A DNA stretch of 64,000 nt from Mycobacteriaceae bacterium. Lineage in GTDB: Bacteria; Pseudomonadota; Gammaproteobacteria; Burkholderiales; Burkholderiaceae_D. Numbering within the stretch: position 1 is the stretch's first letter; the number at the start of each line of letters is the position of its first letter. A program made the translations under genes and the position numbers. Below the pieces are notes generated by a model. It was not told the origin of the DNA and did no database searches. It worked only from the letters and a program-made list of their open reading frames with translations. Below, piece after piece: positions 43,009 through 52,465 of the stretch. Where the stretch lies: contig CAJCHO010000104.1 in NCBI GenBank assembly GCA_903970145.1, forward strand, positions 26,329 through 90,328, given 5' to 3'.

Positions 43009-44808
43009 ATGAAATCAATTCGCACACGAATCCTTCGATTCTGGCTCTTCGCGGTTCTGACAGGCTGTGGCTTCGCCGGCACGGCGGCTGGCGAGAACTC
43101 CGGGCCTATCCCCTGGCAGAACTGGTCCGATCAGGTATTCACCGAGGCGCGTGCATCCCATCGCTACGTGCTGATGGATCTTGAAGCCGTCTGGTGCCAC
43201 TGGTGCCACGTGATGGACCAGACCACTTACCGCGATGACGCGGTCGCGCGCCTGATGGCCAAACGATTTATCGCAGTCAAGGTCGACCAGGATGCGCGGC
43301 CCGACCTGGCGCGCCGCTTCGAAATGTATGGCTGGCCCGCCACCATCGTATTTGATGGAGATGGCCGGGTAATTGCGCATTACCGCGGCTACTACGACCC
43401 TGCCACTTTCGCGCACCTGCTCAACGCGGTAATCGACGACCCGAGTCCCCTGCACAACGACGAAGAGACGGACAACCAGCACCCCTACGCCGCCAAGGCG
43501 CTGCTCGCCCCGGCGGTGCACGATGAGCTTGAACGCCGCTTTCGTGGCTCACTCGATCCGGTCGGAGGCGGCCTGGCACAGTTCCAGAAGTTCCTCGAGC
43601 GCGACAGCGTCGAATACAGCCTGTGGCTGGCCGGCCAGGGCGATTCAGACGCGCGGGCCACCGTGACCACGACCCTGAACGCAGCCCGCGCCATCATTGA
43701 TCCGGTGTGGGGCGGCATGTACCAGTATTCGACTGACCGTGACTGGCAGCATCCGCATTTCGAGAAAATCATGTCGGTGCAGGCCAACGCCCTGCGCTTG
43801 TATTCGCTGGCCTACCAGCAATTCAGGGATACGGCCTACCTCGAGGCGGCGCGCTCGGTACACGGCTATCTGGAGCGTTTCCTGCTGTCGGGCGATGGCG
43901 CCTTCTACACCAGCCAGGACGCCGACCTGGTGCAGGGTACGCACAGCGCAGAGTACTTCGCCCTCTCGGACGCCGAGCGCGTAGCGCAAGGCATCCCGCG
44001 CATCGATGAGCACAGATATGCCCGCGAAAACGGCTGGGTAATCGAGTCGTTGGCGCAATACTACAGCGCCACCGGCGACGCGAACGCCTTGCGTGAAGCT
44101 AAGGCTGCAGCGGCATGGATCGGGACCCATCGCTTGGCTGCCAACGGTCTCTACCGGCATGGCGAATCGGATCAGGCTGGAACTTACCTCGCCGACACGC
44201 TCGCCATGGCGCGCGCGCATCTGGCTCTCTATACGGTAACCGGGGAGCGCAGTGAACTCATCCAGGCGCAGCGCGGTGCTGCCCTGCTCACGCGCTTTGC
44301 GGCGCGCCAGTCGCCAGGTTTCATGTCGAGTCTCGCCGAGGTGCACAGCCGCACGGCCGTCCCCAATGTCGATGACAATATCGACGTCGCGCGTTTTTCC
44401 AATCTGCTGTATCGCTATACCGGTGAACGCGCCCACGAGGCCCTCGCCCAACGCGCCCTGCGCCTGCTCGATACCGAGCGCATTGCACTGCGCTTCGGGA
44501 CGACGCCGGGAATCCTGCTCGCCAACGCAGAGTACGCGAGCGAGCCCCTGCACATCACCGTCGTGGGTGCGCACGACGATCCAGCCGCCCAGGCGCTGTT
44601 TCACGACGCGCTCGCCCAGCCAGCCGTCTATCGCCGTATCGACTGGTGGGATCCGAGCGCCGGGCCACTCGTGCATAGCGACGTGAAGTTCCCGAAACTG
44701 GACCGGGCGAGCGCCTTTGTCTGCACCCAGAACTACTGCTCGCTGCCGCTTTTTAGCGGTCAGGAGATTGCGCTCCAGGTCGCCCAGAGCACGCCGGCAA
44801 AACCCTGA
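43009..44808 (+). CDS. DUF255 (YyaL/SSP411-type) thioredoxin-fold lipoprotein
   Basis: A 599-residue protein. Residues 1-20 are a lipoprotein signal with lipobox LTGC (Cys20). A thioredoxin-like domain follows with active-site Cys63 and Cys66 in VWCHWCHVMD, the DUF255 signature; then an alpha/alpha-toroid region of about 430 residues (GGMYQYSTDRDWQHPHFEKI, NGWVIESLAQYY) related to six-hairpin glycosidases. Function of the family is unknown. Most bacterial homologues are cytoplasmic, so an anchored version is unusual. A convergent MATE gene starts its 3' end 20 bases away. Confidence 0.8.
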   Translation: MKSIRTRILRFWLFAVLTGCGFAGTAAGENSGPIPWQNWSDQVFTEARASHRYVLMDLEAVWCHWCHVMDQTTYRDDAVARLMAKRFIAVKVDQDARPDLARRFEMYGWPATIVFDGDGRVIAHYRGYYDPATFAHLLNAVIDDPSPLHNDEETDNQHPYAAKALLAPAVHDELERRFRGSLDPVGGGLAQFQKFLERDSVEYSLWLAGQGDSDARATVTTTLNAARAIIDPVWGGMYQYSTDRDWQHPHFEKIMSVQANALRLYSLAYQQFRDTAYLEAARSVHGYLERFLLSGDGAFYTSQDADLVQGTHSAEYFALSDAERVAQGIPRIDEHRYARENGWVIESLAQYYSATGDANALREAKAAAAWIGTHRLAANGLYRHGESDQAGTYLADTLAMARAHLALYTVTGERSELIQAQRGAALLTRFAARQSPGFMSSLAEVHSRTAVPNVDDNIDVARFSNLLYRYTGERAHEALAQRALRLLDTERIALRFGTTPGILLANAEYASEPLHITVVGAHDDPAAQALFHDALAQPAVYRRIDWWDPSAGPLVHSDVKFPKLDRASAFVCTQNYCSLPLFSGQEIALQVAQSTPAKP

Positions 44809-44827
44809 GCGAGACGCGCGCGATGCG

Positions 44828-46252
44828 CTAACTGGCGGCGGGATCTGCGGCCACGCGCGGGAACCAGCCACCCCGCCAGATGGCGGTTGCCATGATTGCG
44901 CCGTAGATGAGAAGCGCCAGACCGAGCGCCAGAAAGACCCACACCGACCCCACACCCGCACGCAGCGCCAGCCACGCACCGCCAATGGCGATGACGACAC
45001 GCACGCTGCCGGCGATGAGCGGCCAGAACAGGCGTCCTGCGCCCTGCGAGGCAAAGTACAGCGCAAGCCCCAGTCCAAAAAAGCCGTAGAAGGGACCAAC
45101 CGCGTGCAGATAGGCCACGCCCGTTTCCTGGACATGCGCGTCGCTGCTAAACAAGGCAAGCCATGCCTGTGGCCAGATCGCGCAGACTACGCCAACCAGT
45201 TCGGTCAGCCCAAACGCCAGAAGACTGCCGGTAATGGCAACCTTGAGAGCGCGCTGGCGATCGCCCGCGCCGATGCTGGTGCCGACCATGGCGACCAGCG
45301 GTGCGCCAATCCCGAATACCAGCGGAATCAGGAGATATTCAAGGCGGGCCGCCGTGCCGTACCCGGCGATTGCATCCGCACCCCAGGCGCTGCCGATCAT
45401 CCCGGTCGTCACCGCGACCGTCACGTTGGTCTGCAGGGAACTGATGCTGCCTACGGCCCCGACCTTCAGGATGTCGACGAACAGACGGGCGCGCAATCGC
45501 GCCCGCGCGAATACGACCACACTGCGCCGGCGCACGATATACAGGATCAATATGGCAGTGCCAAAGACGTAGAAGATGACCAGCGCCAGTGCGCCGCCGG
45601 CGATACCGAGCGCCGGAATCGGACCCAGGCCAAAGATCAGTAGCGGCGACAGGGGCACGAGCAGCGCGGCACCGATGCCTATCACCAGACCCGGCACGAT
45701 CATGTTGCCAGTGCCGCGCAGCACGCTGGCGAGCGCATTCATGATCCACAAGAGCACATTGCCGGCAAAAACAATGTTCGAGTAAATCAGCGCAGCATGC
45801 AGCGAGCCGTCCCTGCCCCCAAGAAGGCTGTAGAGTTCTGGCCCGAACGCGAGCACGAATATCGAGAACACAGCGCCGAGCACACCGTTGATAATGAGCG
45901 CATGCAGCAACAGTGCGTTTGCATCATCGCTTCTGCGCGCGCCGAGCGCGCGCGCAACAGCCGACGAAATCCCGCCTCCCATGGCGCCAGCAGAAATCAT
46001 CTGCATGAGCATCACGCCGGGAAATACCAGGGCCATGCCGGCCAGCGCATCCACGCCAAGGCGTCCGACCCAGAAGGTCTCGATCAAGCCGGTCGCCGCC
46101 TGCGCCAGCATCACGACGATATTGGGCCAAGCCAGCCGCGTAAGCAGCGCAATCACCGGTGCTTCCAGCAACAGGCGCGTGCGCGCGTCCAGGCCCGCGC
46201 GATCAGGCACAACTGCTGTTTGACTGGCGCTGCTCGGAAGAGCCAAGCTCAT
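44828..46252 (-). CDS. MATE-family multidrug exporter
   Basis: A 474-residue inner-membrane protein with 12 predicted helices in two similar halves. The start of the first half (LAWPNIVVMLAQAATGLIET) and the second-half repeat (SLQTNVTVAVTTGMIGSAWG) are MATE-like. These transporters export cationic drugs or metabolites using Na+ or H+. Substrate cannot be predicted. ATG at 46252 is chosen; its ribosome binding site is weak and the frame is open further upstream without domain support. Divergent from the hybrid kinase gene. Confidence 0.87.
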   Translation of the reverse strand: MSLALPSSASQTAVVPDRAGLDARTRLLLEAPVIALLTRLAWPNIVVMLAQAATGLIETFWVGRLGVDALAGMALVFPGVMLMQMISAGAMGGGISSAVARALGARRSDDANALLLHALIINGVLGAVFSIFVLAFGPELYSLLGGRDGSLHAALIYSNIVFAGNVLLWIMNALASVLRGTGNMIVPGLVIGIGAALLVPLSPLLIFGLGPIPALGIAGGALALVIFYVFGTAILILYIVRRRSVVVFARARLRARLFVDILKVGAVGSISSLQTNVTVAVTTGMIGSAWGADAIAGYGTAARLEYLLIPLVFGIGAPLVAMVGTSIGAGDRQRALKVAITGSLLAFGLTELVGVVCAIWPQAWLALFSSDAHVQETGVAYLHAVGPFYGFFGLGLALYFASQGAGRLFWPLIAGSVRVVIAIGGAWLALRAGVGSVWVFLALGLALLIYGAIMATAIWRGGWFPRVAADPAAS

Positions 46253-46369
46253 TGCCCGCAAGGTGTTCGAAGCGGCCAGTGTAGCCGCCCGCGCCGATCG
46301 CTGCCGACAGATCCGGCGCGCCACGCCAGCACTGTCCTGAAATAGATGGGACGGGGGGCTAATCGTTCG

Positions 46370-46375
46370 TATAAT
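46370..46375 (+). promoter_or_regulatory. -10 element upstream of the hybrid histidine kinase gene
   Basis: A perfect TATAAT hexamer lies 38 bases before the ATG at 46414. The region 17 bases upstream (TGGGAC) is a poor -35, so an activator or alternative contact may be required. Confidence 0.35.
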
Positions 46376-46413
46376 GAATCGCAGATCTCCCGTCGATACG
46401 GATACGATTCCCG

Positions 46414-48993
46414 ATGCGCGACCGTCTCGAAGCGCCACGTCCCGAGGCTGAGCAGCCTGCTGACCTGCTCGGCGCCGCCGAGTTTCGTGAAACCGTCTCG
46501 CACGCCGTGGCGATGGCACTGCGCTCGCTCATGGTGGTGCTGCCAATCCTGTTCCTCTTCACCCTGACATCTCCCGAGACGCATACGCTTGTCGCGCTGG
46601 CGGCGCTTTTTTTACTCACGGTAATTCTCGATCTGTTGCGCCGCCAGCTGCGACCGACGGCGATCCTGCATATTCTGGTCACGGCGCTGCTGATTTACGG
46701 GGTCTTCGACGCGGCGGTCTATGGATCGATCCGCAGCGCCGGGGTGGTCAGTTTCATCGGCGCAGTCGTGGTGGGCGGCCTGTTCGTGCGGCTCTCGACA
46801 CTGGTCGTCCTGGTAGTCGTCACGGCGGCCTGCCTCATCGGTTTGACCACAGCCCAGCACGCGGGTCTGCTGCCAATCCCGGACTACAACGTTGGTCCGC
46901 TCCAGCTCTCGGTCTACATCTGCGCTGTCTGCGCGCTCGCAGCGAACGTCTATTTCGTGCGCAAATTGGCCCTTAATGCCCTCTTGCGCGCGCGTGCCGC
47001 GCTGGCAGAACGCGACCAGGTCGAAGCCGCCCTGCGCGAGAGCGAAGAACGCTTTTCCAAGATCTTCACCTCCAGCCCGGTGTCGCTGACTGTCGTCGAT
47101 CTGGAGACGCGCCAACTGATCGATTACAACGAAGCCTGCGTGCGCACCTTTCGCGCCAATCCTGAGGATTTTCCGCTGGGCACTGCGATCGGCACGCGCT
47201 TTTGGTCGGACCCCCGCGAGTTTGAGGCAATCATGGCGCGCCTGTTGCGGGAGGGTCGCATCACCGGGGCGATCGTACAGATGGTCCGTGCTGATGGCGA
47301 GGCCTTCGAAGCGCGGCTGTCGATGGAACTCATCGAACTCGATCGACGCCGCTTATTGATCAACGTGGTCGAAGACGTCAGCGAGGAGCGCGCCGCCCGC
47401 GAAGCCCTAAAGCGCAGCGAGAACGAAGCAACCTTCGCACTTGAGCGTCTGACCTTTGCCGCGGACGCGGCGCGCGTCTATTCGTGGAGCTGGGAGCGCG
47501 ATACCGACCAGCTCACCTTTTCGACACCTCCCGATGAGCTGCTCGGTCCGCGTCCACCGGGCGTTCCCTATCCTCCCTTCATCGATATGGTGCACCCCGA
47601 CGATCGCGCGGAACATGCTGCGATCAGCGCCAAGGTACTGGAGTCGCTTTCCGACTACGAGCGCGAGTTCCGCATCGTGCGCACCGACGGTCAGGTGCGC
47701 TGGCTGATGAGTCGCGGTCGGGCTTACGGCGACAGTACCGGGCGCGCGGTCTACATGGCCGGCATTGCCGTCGATATCAGCGCGCGCAAGGAAGCCGAAG
47801 CCGACCGGCGCGCACTGGAAGTGCAACTGCGCGAGTCGCAAAAGCTCGAGGCCATCGGAACGCTTGCGGGCGGTATCGCCCATGATTTCAACAATATCCT
47901 CGGTGCCATCATCGGCAATCTGGCCTTAGCGCGCAAAGACATTCCACCCAACAGTCGCGCGCTGGTCAGTCTTGACGAGATCAACAAGGCGAGCCTGCGC
48001 GCCAAGAGCCTGGTCGGACAGATACTGACCTTTTCACGGCGCCAGCCTCACGAACTGACCGAGCAGGAACTGCGTCCTATCATCGACGAAGCCGTTGGCC
48101 TTTTGCGTGTGAGCCTGCCGGCCGCGATCGAGCTGACGGTGCGATTTGATGAAACGTCGCTCTTCGTGCGCGCCGACGCCACCCAGATCGGCCAGGTGCT
48201 CGTCAACCTGTGTACCAACGCCTGGCATGCCATGCTGGGACGCGCCGGTCACATCGACATCGAGGTGGCGAGCACCGCTCTGGACGCCGAGCAGGCACAG
48301 CGCTTTGGTGCAGTCGCGGCCGGCGACTATGTGTGCATCTGCGTCACCGATGATGGACACGGTATGGACGAAGCGACACTCAAGCGCATTTTCGAACCCT
48401 TTTATACGACCAAGCCCGTGGGCCAGGGCACCGGCCTCGGACTGGCGGTGGTGCACGGCATCGTCACCGCGCACCAGGGCGCCATCTCGATAAGCAGCAC
48501 CCCCGGTCACGGGACTACCGCCGAGGTCTACCTGCCGCTTGTCACCAATCCCGCGCGCGTCCCGCCTGCGGAAGCACCAGCGCTTGAGACCATCGATGGC
48601 AAGGCGCGCCACATCGTCTACATCGACGATGATGAGGCGATGGTCTTTCTCGTGACGCGCATGCTCCAGGACGTGGGATTTCGAGTGAGCGGGTTCGAGC
48701 GTGGCGATGTGGCGCTCGATGCCCTGCGCGTGCAATCGGGTCAGCCGGAGAACCGCGCTGACCTCATCGTGACGGACTACAACATGCCCGGCTGCTCCGG
48801 TCTTGACGTGGCACGCGAGATGGCGCGCATCGACCCTGCACTTCCGGTGGTCATGACCTCAGGCTATGTCACCGAGGAACTGCACGCCCAGGCACGCAGC
48901 GCCGGAGTGCGTCACGTCGTCTACAAACCCAACACCCTGTCCGAGCTGTGCGAAACCATCCAGCGCCTGCTCGCCGAACTGGAGCGCAAGTAG
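46414..48993 (+). CDS. Hybrid sensor histidine kinase with two PAS domains and a receiver
   Basis: An 859-residue protein. Five or six membrane helices (about 35-190) are followed by two PAS domains (EERFSKIFTSSPVSLTVVD and the FIDMVHPDDRAEH PAS-fold with its PAC-type end), a HisKA domain with His490 in GGIAHDFNNILG, an ATPase domain (NLCTNAWHAM, DDGHGMD, GTGLGLAVV) and a C-terminal receiver with phospho-acceptor Asp788 in LIVTDYNMPG. His and Asp are both present, so it can relay phosphate internally to a downstream phosphotransfer protein that is not encoded here. Confidence 0.9.
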   Translation: MRDRLEAPRPEAEQPADLLGAAEFRETVSHAVAMALRSLMVVLPILFLFTLTSPETHTLVALAALFLLTVILDLLRRQLRPTAILHILVTALLIYGVFDAAVYGSIRSAGVVSFIGAVVVGGLFVRLSTLVVLVVVTAACLIGLTTAQHAGLLPIPDYNVGPLQLSVYICAVCALAANVYFVRKLALNALLRARAALAERDQVEAALRESEERFSKIFTSSPVSLTVVDLETRQLIDYNEACVRTFRANPEDFPLGTAIGTRFWSDPREFEAIMARLLREGRITGAIVQMVRADGEAFEARLSMELIELDRRRLLINVVEDVSEERAAREALKRSENEATFALERLTFAADAARVYSWSWERDTDQLTFSTPPDELLGPRPPGVPYPPFIDMVHPDDRAEHAAISAKVLESLSDYEREFRIVRTDGQVRWLMSRGRAYGDSTGRAVYMAGIAVDISARKEAEADRRALEVQLRESQKLEAIGTLAGGIAHDFNNILGAIIGNLALARKDIPPNSRALVSLDEINKASLRAKSLVGQILTFSRRQPHELTEQELRPIIDEAVGLLRVSLPAAIELTVRFDETSLFVRADATQIGQVLVNLCTNAWHAMLGRAGHIDIEVASTALDAEQAQRFGAVAAGDYVCICVTDDGHGMDEATLKRIFEPFYTTKPVGQGTGLGLAVVHGIVTAHQGAISISSTPGHGTTAEVYLPLVTNPARVPPAEAPALETIDGKARHIVYIDDDEAMVFLVTRMLQDVGFRVSGFERGDVALDALRVQSGQPENRADLIVTDYNMPGCSGLDVAREMARIDPALPVVMTSGYVTEELHAQARSAGVRHVVYKPNTLSELCETIQRLLAELERK

Positions 48994-48997
48994 CGAC

Positions 48998-49741
48998 TCA
49001 GTTGCGCGCGTGGCAGACGTGGAAATGCGCGACACCCGGCATGTGATTGAGCTCGGCTGACAGCGCCGGGATCGTCGCCTGCTTGCGATGCAGGCGCGCC
49101 AGTGCAACCAGATGCCATTCCTGGGCTCCCTCGGTGCCTGATATGACCAGAGAAGTCCTGGATATCTCATAGCCATGGCGGCTGGCAAATTCGTCGATGG
49201 TGGTAAAGCTGGGCTCAAAGCCGCGTTCAAAGCTTACGTCGACTCCGATGGCTGGCCGATTGGGCAACCAGGCCTCCAGCCGTGCCACCCACAGCATGCA
49301 GCCCATACAGAGCAGCGCGAGCAGGATTGCCGCCCCATAAAAGCCGACCCCAACCATGACCCCGATCGCCGCGGACGCCCAGATCGAAGCCGAGGTCGTC
49401 AGGCCCGTGATCGAGAGTCCGTCCTTCATGATGACGCCCGCGCACAGAAAACCCACGCCCGTGACGATACCCTGGATCACGCGCGTCGGATCGGCCGCAA
49501 TCAGGCCCAGATGAATGCCTCCGTACCACTGCTGGGGATAGCCGACGATGACGACAAGCGCGGCGGACGCCATGCACACGAGACCATAGGTGCGCATCCC
49601 GGCCGCACGACCGTGATAGGCGCGCTCGTAACCGACGGCGAGACCCAGCACGAGCGCCCCGACGAGATTGAGAAAGATCACCAAACTCGTCTGGATCTCA
49701 GTCGAGGACCAGTAGGCGGTGAGCGTGGTAAATGGAATCAT
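48998..49741 (-). CDS. MgtC/SapB-family inner-membrane protein
   Basis: A 247-residue protein. The hydrophobic N-terminal half carries the MgtC signature LVGALVLGLAVGYERAYHGR, GMRTYGLVCMASAALV and GVGFLCAGVIMKDG; a cytoplasmic C-terminal domain of about 90 residues follows. MgtC proteins influence Mg2+ and phosphate homeostasis and the F-type ATPase and are not simple transporters. The N-terminal part matches better than the C-terminal part, as usual for the wider family. Its 3' end meets the hybrid-kinase gene 4 bases away. Confidence 0.88.
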   Translation of the reverse strand: MIPFTTLTAYWSSTEIQTSLVIFLNLVGALVLGLAVGYERAYHGRAAGMRTYGLVCMASAALVVIVGYPQQWYGGIHLGLIAADPTRVIQGIVTGVGFLCAGVIMKDGLSITGLTTSASIWASAAIGVMVGVGFYGAAILLALLCMGCMLWVARLEAWLPNRPAIGVDVSFERGFEPSFTTIDEFASRHGYEISRTSLVISGTEGAQEWHLVALARLHRKQATIPALSAELNHMPGVAHFHVCHARN

Positions 49742-49803
49742 GATCAGCGCGTCGCGTAGCGAATCCGGCTAAACAGGCCCTTCGTTGGCGCGGACACCAT
49801 GCA

Positions 49804-51909
49804 TCAATTGTCCATCAGCTTGCGGGTGAAGTAGGTCATCTCCAGCGCATTGGTATGCGCTGTCTCGGCCAGATTGGCGCCCGATCCATGCCCGCCTTCG
49901 ATGACCTCATAGTAGAGGTAAGGAATACCGTATTCGGACAGGCGCGCAGCGAACTTGCGGGCGTGCTGCGGACCCACCCGGTCATCCTTGCTGGTCGTCC
50001 AGATCAGCGCCTCGGGATAGGTCACCCCGCGCTTGATGTTTGCGTAGGGTGAGATTTTTTCGAGGAAGACGCGCTCCTCAGGGACCGCGACGCTGCCATA
50101 CTCGCCTACCCAGGAACTGCCGGCCGCGATCTTCTCGAAGCGCAGCATATCCAGTAGCGGAACCTGGATGTCGACTGCGTTCCATAGTTCCGGATGCTGG
50201 GTAAACTCAACGCCCATCAGAAGACCGCCATTCGAGCCGCCCTGAATGCCAAGATGCCGGGGGCTCGTGATGCCGCGCGCGATCAGATCGCGCGCCACGG
50301 CGGCAAAGTCATCATAGATGATCTGGCGATGGGTCTTTAAGCCTGCTTCGTGCCAGGCCGGACCGAACTCGCCGCCGCCACGGATGTTGGCAAGGACAAA
50401 GACGCCGCCACGCTCGAGCCACAGCTTGCCAAGCACACCCGAATAGCGCGGCGTGTTGGAGACCATGAAGCCACCATAGGCGTTCAGGATCGTCGCATTG
50501 CTGCCGTCAGCCGGCATGTCGCCGCGATGCACGATGAAGTAAGGGATCTTGGTCCCATCACTGGAAGTCGCTTCGAATTGCTCGACGACGTCGCGCGACG
50601 CGTCGAATTTGGGCGCGACTTCCTTGATCTTCTCGGCGGACGCCTGCGTCAGGTTCGCGCTCCAAAGGCTCGTTGGCTGCAGGAATCCCGCGACTCCGAG
50701 GAAGGCAGCATCGCCATGAAGATCGGCGTCGACAATCCCGACGCTGCTGTTGTCGGGCAAACCAAGCTGGGAATGACTCCAGGTGCCGTCGGCCTCGGGA
50801 CGATAAACGAACACCCGGCCGCGTACATTGTCCAGCGTAGCCACCAGGAGTGCGGAACGCGTTGCCGAGGCGTGGTTAAAGCTCTCGCGCGGTCCCGGGG
50901 CAAAGACCAGCACCGGTTTGAGTTCGGTAGGATGGCTTTGCAGCTCGTTGACGTCGAGCGCAAGCAGCGAGCCCTGGTCGAACTTGGTCGCGCCGACCTG
51001 CCAGTCCTCGGCAATGCTGATCAACAGGCGACCGCGAACCATCGCGACGACGTTGAGCTTATTGGGCAGACTGAGCTGGCGCACACCCTTGGCATCGACC
51101 ACGAAATACTCGGACTCGAAAAAGCTCACCCCGCGCTGGATCAGGGTCAGGTGATGCCCGTCGCCATCATCGTAGGTTGCCGGATCGACCGAGACATCGC
51201 TGGGCTTGCCGCGAAACACCTCATGCGCTGCTGCAAGCCCCTCACCACGTCGCAGGCGCTTAACGACAAAGGGGTAGCCCGAACTCGTCATTTCGCCGCG
51301 CTTCCACTCGCGCGCCACCAAAAGGGTGTTGGCATCCTCCCAGACGCTATTCTGCTTGCCATGGGGCAGGTGAAAGCCGCCCGCGACAAAGCGCTTTGCG
51401 CCAAGATCAAATTCGCGCAAGGTTCCCGCGTCCTCGCCACCGTCCGAGAGCTGCACCAGGCAATGCTGTTCGGCAGGTTCCGCGCAATCGACGCCCTTCC
51501 AGACCCAGTTCGCTTTCTCGCTGCGCGCCAGCGCGTCCAGATCCAGCACCAGCGACCAGGCCGGGGCGCTGGTCGCATAGCTCTCCAGCGAGGTGCGCCG
51601 CCAGATACCCCGCACGTGGTCGGCGTCCTGCCAGAAATTGTAGACTTGCCCGCCAATGATCTGGGGCAGTGGAATGCGGTCATGCGCCTGCGCGATCGCC
51701 AGCGCATCGCGATGAAATGCCTCGAAACGCGGGTCCTTCTCCAGGACGCCAAGAGTCTTCTGATTTTCGGCACGGACCCACTTCATCGCCTCGGGCCCGT
51801 CAAAGGACTCGAGCCAGATGTAGGGATCGTCGGTCGTATCAGCCGGCAGTGCATTGCTGGACAACATGAGGGTCACGGCTAGAAATCCTGCTCGGGCGAT
51901 AGGTGACAT
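49804..51909 (-). CDS. Exported prolyl oligopeptidase (S9A family)
   Basis: A 701-residue serine peptidase with a short signal peptide (GFLAVTLMLSSNALPAD). The start DDPYIWLESFDGPEAMKWVR is the N-terminal lid of the family, followed by the beta-propeller; the alpha/beta-hydrolase domain carries nucleophile Ser559 in QGGSNGGLLMG, and the late His lies in VIEGGHGSG. It should cleave short peptides, typically after Pro, in the periplasm. It is the second S9A peptidase in the window (see 20183) and is not a close copy. ATG at 51909 has a weak GGA upstream. Confidence 0.9.
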   Translation of the reverse strand: MSPIARAGFLAVTLMLSSNALPADTTDDPYIWLESFDGPEAMKWVRAENQKTLGVLEKDPRFEAFHRDALAIAQAHDRIPLPQIIGGQVYNFWQDADHVRGIWRRTSLESYATSAPAWSLVLDLDALARSEKANWVWKGVDCAEPAEQHCLVQLSDGGEDAGTLREFDLGAKRFVAGGFHLPHGKQNSVWEDANTLLVAREWKRGEMTSSGYPFVVKRLRRGEGLAAAHEVFRGKPSDVSVDPATYDDGDGHHLTLIQRGVSFFESEYFVVDAKGVRQLSLPNKLNVVAMVRGRLLISIAEDWQVGATKFDQGSLLALDVNELQSHPTELKPVLVFAPGPRESFNHASATRSALLVATLDNVRGRVFVYRPEADGTWSHSQLGLPDNSSVGIVDADLHGDAAFLGVAGFLQPTSLWSANLTQASAEKIKEVAPKFDASRDVVEQFEATSSDGTKIPYFIVHRGDMPADGSNATILNAYGGFMVSNTPRYSGVLGKLWLERGGVFVLANIRGGGEFGPAWHEAGLKTHRQIIYDDFAAVARDLIARGITSPRHLGIQGGSNGGLLMGVEFTQHPELWNAVDIQVPLLDMLRFEKIAAGSSWVGEYGSVAVPEERVFLEKISPYANIKRGVTYPEALIWTTSKDDRVGPQHARKFAARLSEYGIPYLYYEVIEGGHGSGANLAETAHTNALEMTYFTRKLMDN

Positions 51910-52020
51910 GGCGTCCTGGAGATAAGGATCACAATAGAGAGCGACACCCGGATAGCGAGCCGCGGCGAAGTAGGCCGCTATTGTACCGACTCGCCAATAG
52001 CCTGCCCATCAGCCGCTTGT

Positions 52021-52398
52021 TCAGCGAACCGCGTCCGATTTCAGGTACTCGATGAGCGCGCGACGATCGTCGCTCGCCGACACCTTGATGCACATGCGCG
52101 AGCCTGGCACGAAGCTGCGCGGTGAAGCAAGCCAGCGATCGAGCGTGTCGTCGTTCCAGACGATCGGCGAGTGGCTTAAGGCATCGGAATACTGATAGTC
52201 AACAAGACTCCCGGCGCGACGACCATAGACCCCGCGATGGCGCGGACCGATCAGGTTCTGGTCCACCGAATGACAGGCCGAGCAGCGCGCGTCATACAGC
52301 TTCGCACCGCGCGCGGCATCGTTGACGCTGGCCGCAGTTGCCACGCCCGCGACCAGGACGAACGCGCCGATCAAGCCTGCACCAATAAGAGTTCTCAT
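52021..52398 (-). CDS. Small exported c-type cytochrome
   Basis: A 125-residue class I cytochrome c with signal peptide (GLIGAFVLVAGVATAA). The heme-binding motif CSACH is at 39-43, with HSVDQNLIGPRHRGV after it. The sixth ligand is probably the Met in GSRMCIKV, where a Cys follows, an uncommon neighbour. It lies 67 bases downstream of gamma-glutamyltransferase on the same strand, but shared transcription is uncertain. Electron-carrier role in the periplasm is inferred. Confidence 0.82.
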   Translation of the reverse strand: MRTLIGAGLIGAFVLVAGVATAASVNDAARGAKLYDARCSACHSVDQNLIGPRHRGVYGRRAGSLVDYQYSDALSHSPIVWNDDTLDRWLASPRSFVPGSRMCIKVSASDDRRALIEYLKSDAVR

Positions 52399-52465
52399 GA
52401 TCCAAGACTCGCTAGAGATGGGGAAGTCAGCATAGCGCCGATTGCGGGTCGATGCAGCATGCGGT

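Noticed and set aside
50350..51882. Forward open frame of 510 codons, and similar long antisense frames at 52442-53743, 43645-45159, 6770-7771 and 7913-8977
   Set aside because: Each lies opposite a well-supported gene, and its codon positions mirror that gene. Long antisense frames are expected at this GC content.
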